From NCBI RefSeq assembly GCF_001523745.2, contig NZ_CP013386.1, positions 930,001-994,000 of the forward strand: a DNA stretch of 64,000 bases. Reading direction: 5' to 3'. The position numbers and the translations under genes were made by a program. This document shows, piece by piece, positions 9,080 through 18,033 of this stretch (position 1 is its first letter; each line of letters opens with the position of its first letter). The notes under the pieces were generated by a model, which ran no database searches, had not been told where the DNA came from, and was given only the letters and a program-made list of their open reading frames with translations. Origin of the DNA: Burkholderia mayonis (GTDB taxonomy: Bacteria; Pseudomonadota; Gammaproteobacteria; Burkholderiales; Burkholderiaceae).

Positions 9080-9637
9080 ATGAGTCAAGCAACGAACGAA
9101 GTGGCCACGCTGGGCGGCGGTTGTTTCTGGTGCCAGGAGGCTGTGTTCCTGGACGTCGACGGCGTGACGGCCGTCGAATCGGGCTATGCGGGCGGCCGCA
9201 CGCGCAACCCCGGCTATCGCGACGTATGCGGCGGCGACACGGGCCATGCGGAAGTCGTCAACGTGACGTTCGATCCGAGCCGGATCGGCTATCGCGAAAT
9301 CCTCGAGATCTTCTTCGCGACGCACGATCCGACGCAGTTGAACCGCCAGGGCAACGACGTCGGCACGCAGTACCGGTCGGCGATCTTTACGCACTCGGAC
9401 GCGCAGCGCGACACCGCGCTCGACTTGATTCGGACGCTCGAGCGCGACAAGCTCTACGACGATCCGATCGTCACGCAGGTCGAGCCGCTGAACGGCAACT
9501 ACTGGCCGGCCGAGGCGTATCACCAGGACTACTACGCGCGCAATCCGGGGCAGGGCTACTGTTCGGTCGTGATCGGGCCGAAGCTCGCGAAGTTTCGCCA
9601 GAAGTTCGCGCGTCGGCTGAAGTCGCGCGGCGCTTGA
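9080..9637 (+). CDS. msrA: Peptide methionine sulfoxide reductase A
   Basis: The 185-residue cytoplasmic repair enzyme reduces the S-epimer of methionine sulfoxide in proteins. The active-site motif GCFWC is at residues 14-18. SGYAGG, GHAEVVNVTFDP and FFATHDPTQLNRQGNDVGTQYRS follow in the usual order. The start is the ATG at 9080; the frame is open much further upstream, but only as G+C-rich read-through. No MsrB domain is fused. It is monocistronic by position. Confidence 0.96.
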   Translation: MSQATNEVATLGGGCFWCQEAVFLDVDGVTAVESGYAGGRTRNPGYRDVCGGDTGHAEVVNVTFDPSRIGYREILEIFFATHDPTQLNRQGNDVGTQYRSAIFTHSDAQRDTALDLIRTLERDKLYDDPIVTQVEPLNGNYWPAEAYHQDYYARNPGQGYCSVVIGPKLAKFRQKFARRLKSRGA

Positions 9638-10130
9638 CGGCGGTGGGGCGAGCACGGGTGCATCGCGTGTCCGTGCAGCGCGTCGCCGTGCCGTGTCGCC
9701 GTGTCGTCGGTCCGGCGTGCCGCGGCGTGTTCGTGATCGCTTTTGCGGGCGCGATGCGGGCAGCGGCGTCGAGCTTCTTGCGTTGCCGTTCGCCATGAAA
9801 GGCGCAGGCTAAATGGCATGCGTGGCGAGTCACGCGCGTCTTGCCGTGTGCCGTGTCGGCACGTCGGCACGCATGGGTCGTCGCGCTTTTCTTTGCGAGT
9901 CTGACGCAGACAGCGGCGCCGGGCTTTTCGCCGCGTGGTCGACGGCGAATGGCGCCGGCTGTGAGCCGAACCCGACGGCCAACGCGAGCCGTACCGCTTC
10001 GCCACGTCGGTGTGCCAGGCTGCTGCGCTTCTCCGCGTTAGTGTGACGCGCGCAGCGGCACCGAGCGTTTCACGGCGTCGTCGACGGTGAATGGCGCCCC
10101 GGCCGCGGTCCGGGCTCGACGCAACGCGCG
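9638..10130. other. Intergenic region with degenerate internal repeats
   Basis: This ~490-base gap follows msrA and holds no recognisable gene. A ~45-base segment at about 9922-9968 recurs at about 10054-10100 with scattered mismatches (both end in GTCGACGG[CT]GAATGGCGCC). A weaker third relative, GCAGCGGCGTCGAGCTT, is near 9760. The sequence looks like decaying tandem duplications rather than coding DNA. Confidence 0.45.
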
Positions 10131-11627
10131 TTACGCCGCCTCGCCGCGCCAGCGCGCGCACGCGGCCGCGATCTCCTTCGCGAGCGCGATGCACGACAAT
10201 GGGGCCGACCCTTCCGCTTTGTTGTTCACGGTGATGAGCACCGGCTGCCCGGCGAGCACGTAGCGCGCGGCAAGTTCCGCGAGCGCCGAGCGCGTGTGCG
10301 GATCCTCGTCGACGAGCCGATCGAACGGCTCGTACTTCGCCTTCGCCTGTTCGTACTTGAAGCCACTGTGCAGGCTCCAGCGGACGATGAGCGGGCCCGA
10401 CGGCTCGCCGTCGAGGAGCGCGAGCGCTGCCGCCTGCCGCAGCGGATCAGGCATCTTCGCGTGCAGCCCGACGCAGTAGCGCACGCCCGCCGCCGCGAGC
10501 GCGCGGATGAAGCGCGGCGTCAGCAGGCTCGCGTCGCGGATCTCGACTGCGTAGCGCGGGCCGTCCGGATCGTCCGGCAGCGGCGGCAGCGCGCCGAGGA
10601 ACGCGCTCAGGCGGTCGACGAGCGCGGCCGGGTCGGCGAGCATCGCGTCGGGCATCGGCGGGAACTGGAACACGAGTGCGCCCGCCTTCCGGCCGAGGCC
10701 TTCGACGCACGGGCGCACGAATTCGTCGGCGGCGAGCTGCGCGTTCAGGAACGCCGGGTTCGGGCCGGTCGGCTCGCCCCGCGCGCCGCGCAGCACGGCG
10801 TCTGTGACGAGCGCGGGCGCCTTGACGACGAAGCGGAAGTCGTCCGGCACCTGCTGCGCGTAGCGCAGATAGTCGGCGACCGTGAGCGGCGCGTAGAACG
10901 AGCGATCGAGGCTCACGCTCTTGAGGAGCGGATGCGCGCCGTACGCTTCGAGCCCTTCGCGCGACAGCTTCGATTGCGCGTAGTCGTCGCCGTAGACGAT
11001 GTCCTTCCAGCCGGGGAAATACCACGACGACGTGCCGAGCCGCACGTGCGGCGGCAGTTCGCGGGCGGTGGCGGCGACTTCGTCGGAGATCGCGGCGGGT
11101 GCGACGCCGCGCCGGCGGGGGCGCTTCTTCGGCGGGGCGGCGGGGGGAGGCGCGTCGAAGCCGGGGAGCGGGGGCGTCGCGGCGGAGTCGGTGGGGGCGG
11201 CGGTATCGGCTGGCTTGCCCGGACCGTCGGCCTCGGGGTTATTCTCGGCTTTGGATTTGGCATCGGCATCGGCATCCGCATCCGCATCGGCATCCGCTTT
11301 GGCATCCGCATCCGCGCCGGCATCGACTTCGCCATTGGCGGCATCGCCGGCACCTGGCGCAGCACCGACCGCCGGCTCGGCGGTCCCCGCGACATCGTCC
11401 GGCAGCGGCGCATCGCTCGCCGCCGCATTGTGCGTCACGTCGCGCGGCTTGCCGTCCGCCGCGCGCTTTCGCTTCGCTCCCGATGCGGAAGCGGGCGAAG
11501 GGGGCGAAGCGGACGAAGAAGGCGGCGCCGGCAGCGGCTCCGCCCCGAACAGATCGAACTGATCGCTCGGCGCGTCGTCTTGTCGTCGTGGCTGCGCTGG
11601 TTTGCGCCGCGTGCTGCCGTCACCCAT
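10131..11627 (-). CDS. DUF72 family protein with repeat-rich N-terminal extension
   Basis: This 498-residue protein has about 200 disordered residues at the N-terminus (Ala, Asp, Pro, Ser and Lys rich) before a DUF72 (YecE-like, TIM-barrel) domain. The domain starts at VRLGTSSWYFPGWKDIVY and includes SFYAPLTVADYLRYAQQVP and FRFVVKAP. Biochemical function in the family is not settled. The extension contains a run of Asp-Ala dipeptides encoded by variable hexamers at 11259-11324, so its length should differ between strains without breaking the frame. A later internal start cannot be excluded. It lies 25 bases downstream of cfa on the same strand. Confidence 0.82.
   Translation of the reverse strand: MGDGSTRRKPAQPRRQDDAPSDQFDLFGAEPLPAPPSSSASPPSPASASGAKRKRAADGKPRDVTHNAAASDAPLPDDVAGTAEPAVGAAPGAGDAANGEVDAGADADAKADADADADADADAKSKAENNPEADGPGKPADTAAPTDSAATPPLPGFDAPPPAAPPKKRPRRRGVAPAAISDEVAATARELPPHVRLGTSSWYFPGWKDIVYGDDYAQSKLSREGLEAYGAHPLLKSVSLDRSFYAPLTVADYLRYAQQVPDDFRFVVKAPALVTDAVLRGARGEPTGPNPAFLNAQLAADEFVRPCVEGLGRKAGALVFQFPPMPDAMLADPAALVDRLSAFLGALPPLPDDPDGPRYAVEIRDASLLTPRFIRALAAAGVRYCVGLHAKMPDPLRQAAALALLDGEPSGPLIVRWSLHSGFKYEQAKAKYEPFDRLVDEDPHTRSALAELAARYVLAGQPVLITVNNKAEGSAPLSCIALAKEIAAACARWRGEAA
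11259..11324 (-). repeat. Hexanucleotide repeat encoding Asp-Ala dipeptides
   Basis: Eleven hexamers of the form GGCATC/CGCATC, with two variants (CGCTTT, CGCGCC), run through the N-terminal extension of the DUF72 gene. On the coding strand they read as alternating Asp and Ala with one Lys. Because the unit is six bases, slippage changes protein length but not frame. Confidence 0.8.
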
Positions 11628-11652
11628 CCGTCATCGCAAAAAGGCGCCGCCC

Positions 11653-12873
11653 TCAGCGCGGCAGCGCGTGTTCGTACATGTAGCGCCGCGACCACGGCAG
11701 CGTCTTCGCGCTCTGCCCGGCCTTGCGGCACACGATCTGGAAGATCGACACGTCGTCGTGCTCGAATGCATACGCGCAGCCGGCCAGGTACACGCGCCAG
11801 ATGCGGAATTTTTCGTCGTCGACGAGCTTTCTGGCTTCTTCGGCCTTCGCTTCGAAGTTCTCGGTCCAGATGTCGAGCGTGCGCGCATAGTGCCGTCGCA
11901 GGCTCTCGACGTCAACCGCCTCGAGCCCGCCGCGCTGCGCCGCTTCGAGCGCGAGGCTGATGTGCGGCAGCTCGCCGTCCGGGAACACGTAGCGGTCGAT
12001 GAACTCGCCTCCGCCGAGCGCCGTTTCGCCGCTGTCGGCATCGGTCGACGTGATGCCGTGGTTCATCGCGACGCCGTCGTCCGCGAGCAGCTCGCGGATC
12101 CGCGAGAAGTAGAGCGGCAGGTTCTTGCGGCCGACGTGCTCGAACATCCCGACGCTCGTGATCCGGTCGAACTGGCCTTCGATTTCGCGATAGTCCTGCA
12201 GCCGGATGTCGATCTTGTCTTCGAGGCCGGCCTTCTTCACGCGCTCGGTCGCGAGATCGAACTGGTTTTGCGACAGCGTGACGCCGACGCAGCGCGCGCC
12301 GAACTTGCCCGCCGCGCGCAGCACGAGCGCGCCCCAGCCGCAGCCGATGTCGAGCAGGCGCTGGCCGGGCTGCACCTGGATCTTGGTGAGGATGTGGTCG
12401 ATCTTCTTGATCTGCGCGGTGCCGAGGTCTTCGTCGCCGTTCTCGAAGTACGCGCACGAATAGACCATGTTCTCGTCGAGCCACAGCCTGTAGAACTCGT
12501 TCGACACGTCGTAGTGATACTGGATCGCCTTCTTGTCGGAGTGTTTCGAGTGATTGAAGTAGCGCCGCACGCGCGCGAGCTTGCTTGCGTTCGTCACCGT
12601 GCTGCGCGCGAGCGCGTAGCCGATGTCGATGATGTCGGCGAGCTTGCCCTCGATGTCGATCTTGCCTTTCACGTACGCCTCGCCGAGATTGTCGAGGCTC
12701 GGTTCGAGCAGCAGCGGCAGCGCCGACGCGCTGTTGACCTTGAGCGTCACCTGCGGCGCCGCGAACGTGCCGAAATCGAGTTGCTGCCCGTTCCAGAGGA
12801 CGAGGCGCGCCGGTATGTTCGACTTCTCCCGTACTTCGTCCGCCCACTGTGCCAGTTTCTTTTCCCAGAACAT
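11653..12873 (-). CDS. cfa: Cyclopropane-fatty-acyl-phospholipid synthase
   Basis: The 406-residue SAM-dependent enzyme adds a methylene group to cis double bonds of membrane phospholipid acyl chains. The SAM-binding motif LLDIGCGWGALVLRAA is near residues 173-188. HYDVSNEFYRLWLDENMVYSCAYF, a CFA signature with bicarbonate-site residues, and YVFPDGELPHISLAL are also present. Length and domain order (lipid-binding N-terminus, Rossmann C-terminus) are normal. It is followed on the same strand by the DUF72 gene after 25 bases. Confidence 0.93.
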   Translation of the reverse strand: MFWEKKLAQWADEVREKSNIPARLVLWNGQQLDFGTFAAPQVTLKVNSASALPLLLEPSLDNLGEAYVKGKIDIEGKLADIIDIGYALARSTVTNASKLARVRRYFNHSKHSDKKAIQYHYDVSNEFYRLWLDENMVYSCAYFENGDEDLGTAQIKKIDHILTKIQVQPGQRLLDIGCGWGALVLRAAGKFGARCVGVTLSQNQFDLATERVKKAGLEDKIDIRLQDYREIEGQFDRITSVGMFEHVGRKNLPLYFSRIRELLADDGVAMNHGITSTDADSGETALGGGEFIDRYVFPDGELPHISLALEAAQRGGLEAVDVESLRRHYARTLDIWTENFEAKAEEARKLVDDEKFRIWRVYLAGCAYAFEHDDVSIFQIVCRKAGQSAKTLPWSRRYMYEHALPR

Positions 12874-13011
12874 TTGGAATCTCCGTTGTTCGTTGAAACG
12901 AAATGAAGCCTAGTTTTCGAGCGGGCGGCCGGCGTTCGGAATCGCCGACCGCCCGCGAGCAAAACGAAACGCACGGCAGGGCGGACGCGGTTGCGGGCGC
13001 GCCGCGGCGAA

Positions 13012-13656
13012 CTACGGCGCGAGGCGCGTGATCTTCCAGCCGCTCGCCGACGCGCAATCGCGCGCATACAGCAGGCGGTCGTGGAGCCGCGACGGGCGGC
13101 CCTGCCAGAATTCGATCGAGGTCGGCACGAGACGGTAGCCGCCCCAGTGCGGCGGGCGCGGCGGATTCTCGCCGAAGCGCGCGCTGATTTCCTTCTCGCG
13201 AACCTCGAGCATCGCGCGGTTCTCGATCACCGCGCTCTGGTCGGACGCCCACGCGCCGATCCGCGAGCCGAGCGGCCGCGACGCGAAATAGCGGTCGCTT
13301 TCTTCTTCGCTCGTCTTCTCGATGCGTCCTTCGACGCGCACCTGCCGCTCGAGCTCGATCCAGTAAAAGAGGAGCGCCGCGTTCGGGTTGTGCGCGAGCT
13401 CGCGCCCCTTGCGGCTCTCGTAGTTCGTGAAGAACACGAAGCCGCGCTCGTCGACGCCCTTGATGAGGACGATCCGCGCGGACGGCCGCCCGGATTCGTC
13501 GACGGTCGCGAGCGTCATGGTGTTGGGCTCGGGCAACTGCGCGCTGAGCGCCTCCTTGAACCAGACGTCGAACTGGACGAACGGATTCGGATTCACGTCC
13601 GCGACGTCGAGCGACGCGCGGGAATAGTTGGTGCGGAGATCGGCAAGTGTCGTCAT
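13012..13656 (-). CDS. pdxH: Pyridoxamine/pyridoxine 5'-phosphate oxidase
   Basis: The 214-residue FMN enzyme makes pyridoxal 5'-phosphate. [21 protein letters not shown] (FMN site), [28 protein letters not shown] and the C-terminal [10 protein letters not shown] are diagnostic. The start is the ATG at 13656, giving [13 protein letters not shown], the usual N-terminus. A candidate minus-strand -10 (TATACT) lies at 13683-13688. Downstream there are 138 bases before cfa. Confidence 0.95.
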   Translation of the reverse strand: MTTLADLRTNYSRASLDVADVNPNPFVQFDVWFKEALSAQLPEPNTMTLATVDESGRPSARIVLIKGVDERGFVFFTNYESRKGRELAHNPNAALLFYWIELERQVRVEGRIEKTSEEESDRYFASRPLGSRIGAWASDQSAVIENRAMLEVREKEISARFGENPPRPPHWGGYRLVPTSIEFWQGRPSRLHDRLLYARDCASASGWKITRLAP

Positions 13657-13790
13657 TGGTGTGCGAACGCTCAATCGGGGCCAGTATAGCGAAGGTGGAA
13701 AAAATCTGCGTTGCAACGGTTCGGCGCGTGTTTGCTACGGGGTGATCAGGCAAAATAGCGGGCTATCGCCTTTCGTTTCATTCAGCTTGT

Positions 13791-14657
13791 ATGTCCCGTA
13801 CCGACGCCATTGCAACGCCTCACGATCTTACTCCGCAGCTATCCGGACAGCTTGACGCGGATCGGGCGCGGCGCTTCGGCGGCGTCGCCCGGCTCTACGG
13901 CGTCGACGCGCTCGCCGCGTTCGAGCGCGCGCGCGTCGCCGTGATCGGCATCGGCGGCGTCGGCTCGTGGGCGGCCGAGGCGCTCGCGCGCAGCGCGGTC
14001 GGGGAACTGACCCTGATCGACCTCGACAACGTCGCCGAAAGCAACACGAACCGGCAGATTCACGCGCTCGACGGCAACTACGGCAAGCCGAAGGTCGACG
14101 CGATGGCCGAGCGGATCGCGCTCATCGATCCGGCGTGCCAGGTCGTGAAGATCGAGGATTTCGTCGAGCCGGACAATCTCGACGCGCTGCTTGGCGGCGG
14201 CTTCGATTTCATCGTCGACGCGATCGACAGCGTGCGCACGAAAGTCGCGCTGATCGCGTGGTGTGTCGCTCGCAGGCAGCCGCTCGTCACGGTTGGCGGC
14301 GCGGGCGGCCAGCTCGACCCGACCCGCATCCGGATCGACGATCTCGCGCAGACGATCCAGGATCCGCTGCTGTCGAAAGTGCGCGCGCAGCTGCGCAAGC
14401 AGCACGGCTTTCCGCGCGGGCCGAAAGCGAAATTCAAGGTGTGCGCCGTTTATTCGGACGAGCCGCTGATCTATCCGGAGGCGGCCGTGTGCGATGTCGA
14501 CGACGTCGCGATGCACACGGCGACGGGCGCGCAGGCGCCGGGGCCGACGGGGCTCAATTGCGCGGGCTTCGGCTCGAGCGTGTGCGTGACCGCGAGCTTC
14601 GGCTTCGCGGCGGCGGCTTATGCGCTGCGCGCGCTCGCCGCGCGGGCGGGGCGATAA
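13791..14657 (+). CDS. tcdA: tRNA threonylcarbamoyladenosine dehydratase
   Basis: This 288-residue ThiF/MoeB/E1-like enzyme cyclises t6A37 to ct6A in tRNA using ATP. The nucleotide-binding motif VAVIGIGGVGSWAAEALARSAVGELTLIDLD is at about residues 46-76. Further blocks are SNTNRQIHAL, DAIDSVRTKVALI and the C-terminal NCAGFGSSVCVTASFGFAAA. The order and length fit CsdL/TcdA rather than ThiF. It starts 134 bases from divergent pdxH. Confidence 0.92.
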   Translation: MSRTDAIATPHDLTPQLSGQLDADRARRFGGVARLYGVDALAAFERARVAVIGIGGVGSWAAEALARSAVGELTLIDLDNVAESNTNRQIHALDGNYGKPKVDAMAERIALIDPACQVVKIEDFVEPDNLDALLGGGFDFIVDAIDSVRTKVALIAWCVARRQPLVTVGGAGGQLDPTRIRIDDLAQTIQDPLLSKVRAQLRKQHGFPRGPKAKFKVCAVYSDEPLIYPEAAVCDVDDVAMHTATGAQAPGPTGLNCAGFGSSVCVTASFGFAAAAYALRALAARAGR

Positions 14658-14810
14658 CGCTCATCTTGACGCGCGAGGCGATCGCCGCCGGAGTTGCGTT
14701 CGCGCCTGGCGCGGAATTGTCTGAGCGCGATTGCGGCATGGCGCCGACGCGGCCCATTCATTGAAAGAAAGGACGGCGTAGCCGTCGTGAAATGGCGTTG
14801 AAAGAAAAAA

Positions 14811-14838
14811 GCGGCGGACGCGCAACGCGTGCCGCCGC
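14811..14838 (-). terminator. Intrinsic terminator of the thioredoxin-TPR gene
   Basis: The hairpin consists of GCGGCGG pairing with CCGCCGC plus an inner ACGCG/CGCGT stem with a CAA loop. On the minus strand it is followed by a T-rich tract (A-rich on the plus strand at 14800-14810). It lies 31 bases past the stop codon of the minus-strand gene. Confidence 0.75.
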
Positions 14839-14869
14839 ATGGCCGCTCCGGCCTTAAGCCTCGGGTTCG

Positions 14870-15718
14870 TCAGTTCAGCGCCGCGCTCAGCTTGCGCCGC
14901 CACGCGGACACGAGCGTCGGCTGGTCCGCCGCGAGATCGAACACCGAAATCATCGTCTTGCGGCCGAGGTCGTCGCCGAACGTCCGGTCGCGCAGGACGA
15001 TCTCCAGCAGCTGCTCGAGCGCGCCTTCGTACGCGCGCCGCGCGATCAGGGCCTGCGCGAGATCGAAGCGCGCTTCCAGATCGGCGGGGTTGCTCGCGAT
15101 CCGCGCTTCGAGCGCGTCGGTCGGCGGCAGATCCGCGGCCGCGTCGAGCGCGTCGAAGCGCGTCTTGATCGCCTGGTAGCGGGCGTCCGCGCCGCCCGTT
15201 ATCTGCGGCGACAGGCGCTCTGCTTCGGCGCGTGCTTCGTCGATCCGGTTCAGCGCGAGCAGCAGCTCGATGAAATCGAGGCGCGCCTCATCGTAGCCGG
15301 GATTCAGCGCGAGCGCATTTTCGAGGTGCGAAATCGCGTCGTCGATGCGTTCTTCGGCGAGCGCGACTTGCGCGGCGCGGCGTTCGGCTTCGTCGGGCGC
15401 GGGCACGAGACGGTCGAGGAACACGCGCAGTTGCCCCTCGGGCAGCACCCCGACGAACTGGTCGACCGGCTGCCCGCCCGCGAATGCGATCACGTGTGGA
15501 ATGCTGCGCGTCTGGAAATGCGCGGCGAGCTCCTGGTTTTCGTCGACGTTCACCTTGACGAGCTTCCAGCGGCCTTCGTATTCGCGCTCGAGCTTTTCGA
15601 GCAGCGGACCGAGCGTCTTGCACGGACCGCACCAGGGCGCCCAGAAGTCGACCAGCACGGGGGCGGCAAGCGATGCTTCGATGACGTCTCGTTCGAAAGT
15701 GGCGAGCGTGGTGTCCAT
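14870..15718 (-). CDS. Thioredoxin-fold co-chaperone (YbbN/CnoX-like)
   Basis: The 282-residue protein has an N-terminal thioredoxin domain with active site WCGPC (residues 29-33). TPR-like helices (HLENALALNPGYDEARLDFIELLLAL and following) extend to the C-terminus. That two-part architecture matches YbbN/CnoX, which protects proteins under hypochlorous-acid stress and works with DnaK or GroEL. Unlike E. coli YbbN, the CxxC pair is complete, so redox activity is likely. The start is the ATG at 15718; the frame is open far upstream across the pirin gene, which is shadow coding. A terminator lies just downstream. Confidence 0.92.
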   Translation of the reverse strand: MDTTLATFERDVIEASLAAPVLVDFWAPWCGPCKTLGPLLEKLEREYEGRWKLVKVNVDENQELAAHFQTRSIPHVIAFAGGQPVDQFVGVLPEGQLRVFLDRLVPAPDEAERRAAQVALAEERIDDAISHLENALALNPGYDEARLDFIELLLALNRIDEARAEAERLSPQITGGADARYQAIKTRFDALDAAADLPPTDALEARIASNPADLEARFDLAQALIARRAYEGALEQLLEIVLRDRTFGDDLGRKTMISVFDLAADQPTLVSAWRRKLSAALN

Positions 15719-15771
15719 GGCGTCCTCGTCAGTATTGGATGAATGCACAATGAGGGTGCGCGGCCTTTTTT

Positions 15772-16653
15772 TCAATGCGCGCGGCGCTCGGGCAACGGAA
15801 TCCAGTCGGTTTCGCCGGGTACCGTCCCCATCTCCTGCGCCGCCCACGCGCGCTTCGCGTGCTCGATCGCGCCGCGCGAGCTCGCGACGAAATTCCATTC
15901 GATGAAGCGCTCGCCGTCGAGCTTGTCGCCGCCGAGCAGCATCGCGCGCGCGCCGCCGGCGCTTGCGAGCGCAACCCGCGTGCCCGGCGCGAGCATCGCC
16001 ATCTGCGCGGTTTCGAGCGGCGTGCCGTCGACGGTCAGGTCGCCGTCGACGAGATAGACCGCGCGCTCTTCGTGCTCGGCATCGAGCGCGAGTGCGCCGC
16101 CTGCCGCGAACACGGCGGCGACGTACAGTGTGCGCGAAAACGTCGTGACGGGCGAGCGCACGCCGAACGCGTCGCCCGCGATCACCGTCATCACGACGCC
16201 GTCGCGCTCGAGTTTCGGCAGCGTCGCGGCCGCGTGGTGCTCGAACGACGGCTCGCGCGTTTCGTGCGCGAGCGGCAGCGCGACCCAGGTCTGGATCCCG
16301 TGCACCGTCTGCCCGCTCGCGCGCGCCTCGTCCGGCGTGCGCTCCGAATGGACGATCCCGCGTCCGGCCGTCATCCAGTTGACGTCGCCCGGCACGATTT
16401 TTCGCACGGAGCCGAGGCTGTCGCGATGCATGATCGCGCCGTCGAACAGATAGGTGACGGTCGCGAGGCCGATGTGCGGATGCGGGCGCACGTCGAGGCC
16501 CGCGCCCGCGGGCTGCTCGGCGGGGCCCATGTGATCGAAGAAGATGAACGGGCCGACGGTGCGCGCGGCGAGCGCGGGCAGCGTGCGGCGCACGGTCAGG
16601 TTGCCGATGTCGCGGACGTGCGGCTTCAGGATGGCTTTGATCGAGTCGGTCAT
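15772..16653 (-). CDS. Pirin family protein
   Basis: This 293-residue bicupin has the pirin metal site, seen as FFDHMGP and RPHPHIGLATVTYLF, then HRDSLGSVRKIVPGDVNWMTAGRGIVHSE. A second cupin has AVYLVDGDLTVDG. Pirins bind Fe; some are quercetin 2,3-dioxygenases, others have regulatory roles. The substrate is not predictable. The start at 16653 (MTDSIKAIL) is preferred to an upstream extension that is rich in Arg and Pro. Confidence 0.9.
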   Translation of the reverse strand: MTDSIKAILKPHVRDIGNLTVRRTLPALAARTVGPFIFFDHMGPAEQPAGAGLDVRPHPHIGLATVTYLFDGAIMHRDSLGSVRKIVPGDVNWMTAGRGIVHSERTPDEARASGQTVHGIQTWVALPLAHETREPSFEHHAAATLPKLERDGVVMTVIAGDAFGVRSPVTTFSRTLYVAAVFAAGGALALDAEHEERAVYLVDGDLTVDGTPLETAQMAMLAPGTRVALASAGGARAMLLGGDKLDGERFIEWNFVASSRGAIEHAKRAWAAQEMGTVPGETDWIPLPERRAH

Positions 16654-16811
16654 GGCGGGCGGCGTTCGGGGCGTTCGTGCGGCGGAATGCGAACCATTGT
16701 AACGGCGTAGCGGCGCTCGCGGCGGATGCGCTCGGGACGCGCGCGGCTGTCTGCAGGCTTGACGGAACGCCGGTAGACTCGACGGCTCGCGCAAAAAACA
16801 TGGAGACGACG

Positions 16812-17696
16812 ATGGCCCCGAGAGACTTGCTGCTGGCGCTGGTGGTGATCCTGGCGTGGGGCGTGAACTTCGTCGTGATCAAGGTCGGGCTGCACGGCGT
16901 GCCGCCGATGCTGCTCGGCGGGCTGCGCTTCCTGCTCGCGTCGGTGCCCGCAGTGTTCTTCGTGCGCCGCCCGCAGATTCCGTGGCGTCTCCTCGCGCTG
17001 TACGGGTCGACGATCCTGCTCGGCCAGTTCGTGTTCCTGTTTTCCGCGATGCACGTCGGCATGCCGGCCGGACTTGCTTCGCTCGTGCTGCAGTCGCAGG
17101 CGTTCTTCACGCTGTTCTTCGCGATGCTCGTCCTCGGCGAGCGCTTGCGCGCGCAGAATCTCGCGGGCCTCGCGATCGCGGCGGCCGGGCTCGTCGTGAT
17201 CGCCGTGCAGGGCGGTCGCGGCATGACGCTCGCGGGCTTTCTGCTGACGCTCGGCGCCGCCGCGCTGTGGGCGCTCGGCAACGTCGTGACGAAGAAGCTC
17301 GGCAAGGTCGATCTCGTGTCGCTCGTCGTCTGGGCGAGCCTCGTGCCGCCCGTGCCGTTCTTCGTGCTGTCGTATTGCTTCGAGGGGCCGCAGCGGATCG
17401 GGGCCGCGCTGACGTCGCTGTCGGGCGCGTCGGTCTTCGCGGTCGTCTATCTCGCGTTCGTCGCGACGCTGCTCGGCTACGGGCTGTGGAGCCGCCTGCT
17501 GTCGCGTTATCCGGCCGGGCAGGTCGCGCCGTTCTCGCTGCTCGTGCCGATCGTCGGCCTCGCGTCGTCGTCGCTGCTGCTCGGCGAGCAGTTGACGCAT
17601 GCGCAGCTCGCGGGCGCGGCGCTCGTGATGGCAGGGCTCGCGGTCAACGTGTTCGGCGACCGACTCGCGCGGCGGTTCTTCGCCGCGGCGTCGTGA
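16812..17696 (+). CDS. EamA/DMT family transporter
   Basis: This 294-residue inner-membrane protein has about ten hydrophobic segments in two EamA repeats. The first begins LLLALVVILAWGVNFVVIKVG; the second ends LGEQLTHAQLAGAALVMAGLAVNVFG. Members export or import amino acids and small metabolites; RhtA and YdcZ-type exporters are relatives. ATG at 16812 is chosen over 16800 because GGAGAC at 16802-16807 is spaced correctly only for the later start. The substrate is unknown. It is transcribed away from pirin. Confidence 0.88.
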   Translation: MAPRDLLLALVVILAWGVNFVVIKVGLHGVPPMLLGGLRFLLASVPAVFFVRRPQIPWRLLALYGSTILLGQFVFLFSAMHVGMPAGLASLVLQSQAFFTLFFAMLVLGERLRAQNLAGLAIAAAGLVVIAVQGGRGMTLAGFLLTLGAAALWALGNVVTKKLGKVDLVSLVVWASLVPPVPFFVLSYCFEGPQRIGAALTSLSGASVFAVVYLAFVATLLGYGLWSRLLSRYPAGQVAPFSLLVPIVGLASSSLLLGEQLTHAQLAGAALVMAGLAVNVFGDRLARRFFAAAS

Positions 17697-18033
17697 TCGC
17701 GCCGCGGGATTCCGGCGGCGAAAAGGCGCATGGCAACGAGGTACTCGGCGCGATGCGCGGCGCCGGATCGTGCGGCGGACGTGCTGATCGGCCAGTCGCG
17801 GAATTCGCGCGCGGCGACCGCGATCGACGAAGGCTGGGGCGAGACGGCTAAGGCGGGCGTGCCGAAGCGGTGCGCACCGCCGGGAAGATCGGGTTGCGAG
17901 ACGCGGTACAGCGCGCAATTTGACGAAGGGACTATCGCGAAGGGACTATCGCGAAGGCGCGCGGGACGAATCGGCGGGCTCGAGCGTCCCCGCGCGCGGC
18001 GGCGCGGGGCGCCGCCGCGCCAGACCGGGCGCG
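17697..18033. other. Intergenic region, no gene seen
   Basis: This 337-base gap lies between the convergent EamA gene and the amidase gene. No protein-coding frame is convincing. Its only structure is a 14-bp tandem repeat, GAAGGGACTATCGC, twice in a row at 17925-17952 followed by GAAGG. Confidence 0.5.
17925..17952. repeat. Two tandem copies of GAAGGGACTATCGC
   Basis: A perfect 14-bp direct duplication lies in the gap between convergent genes. It is too short to identify as a mobile element and is possibly replication slippage. Confidence 0.7.
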
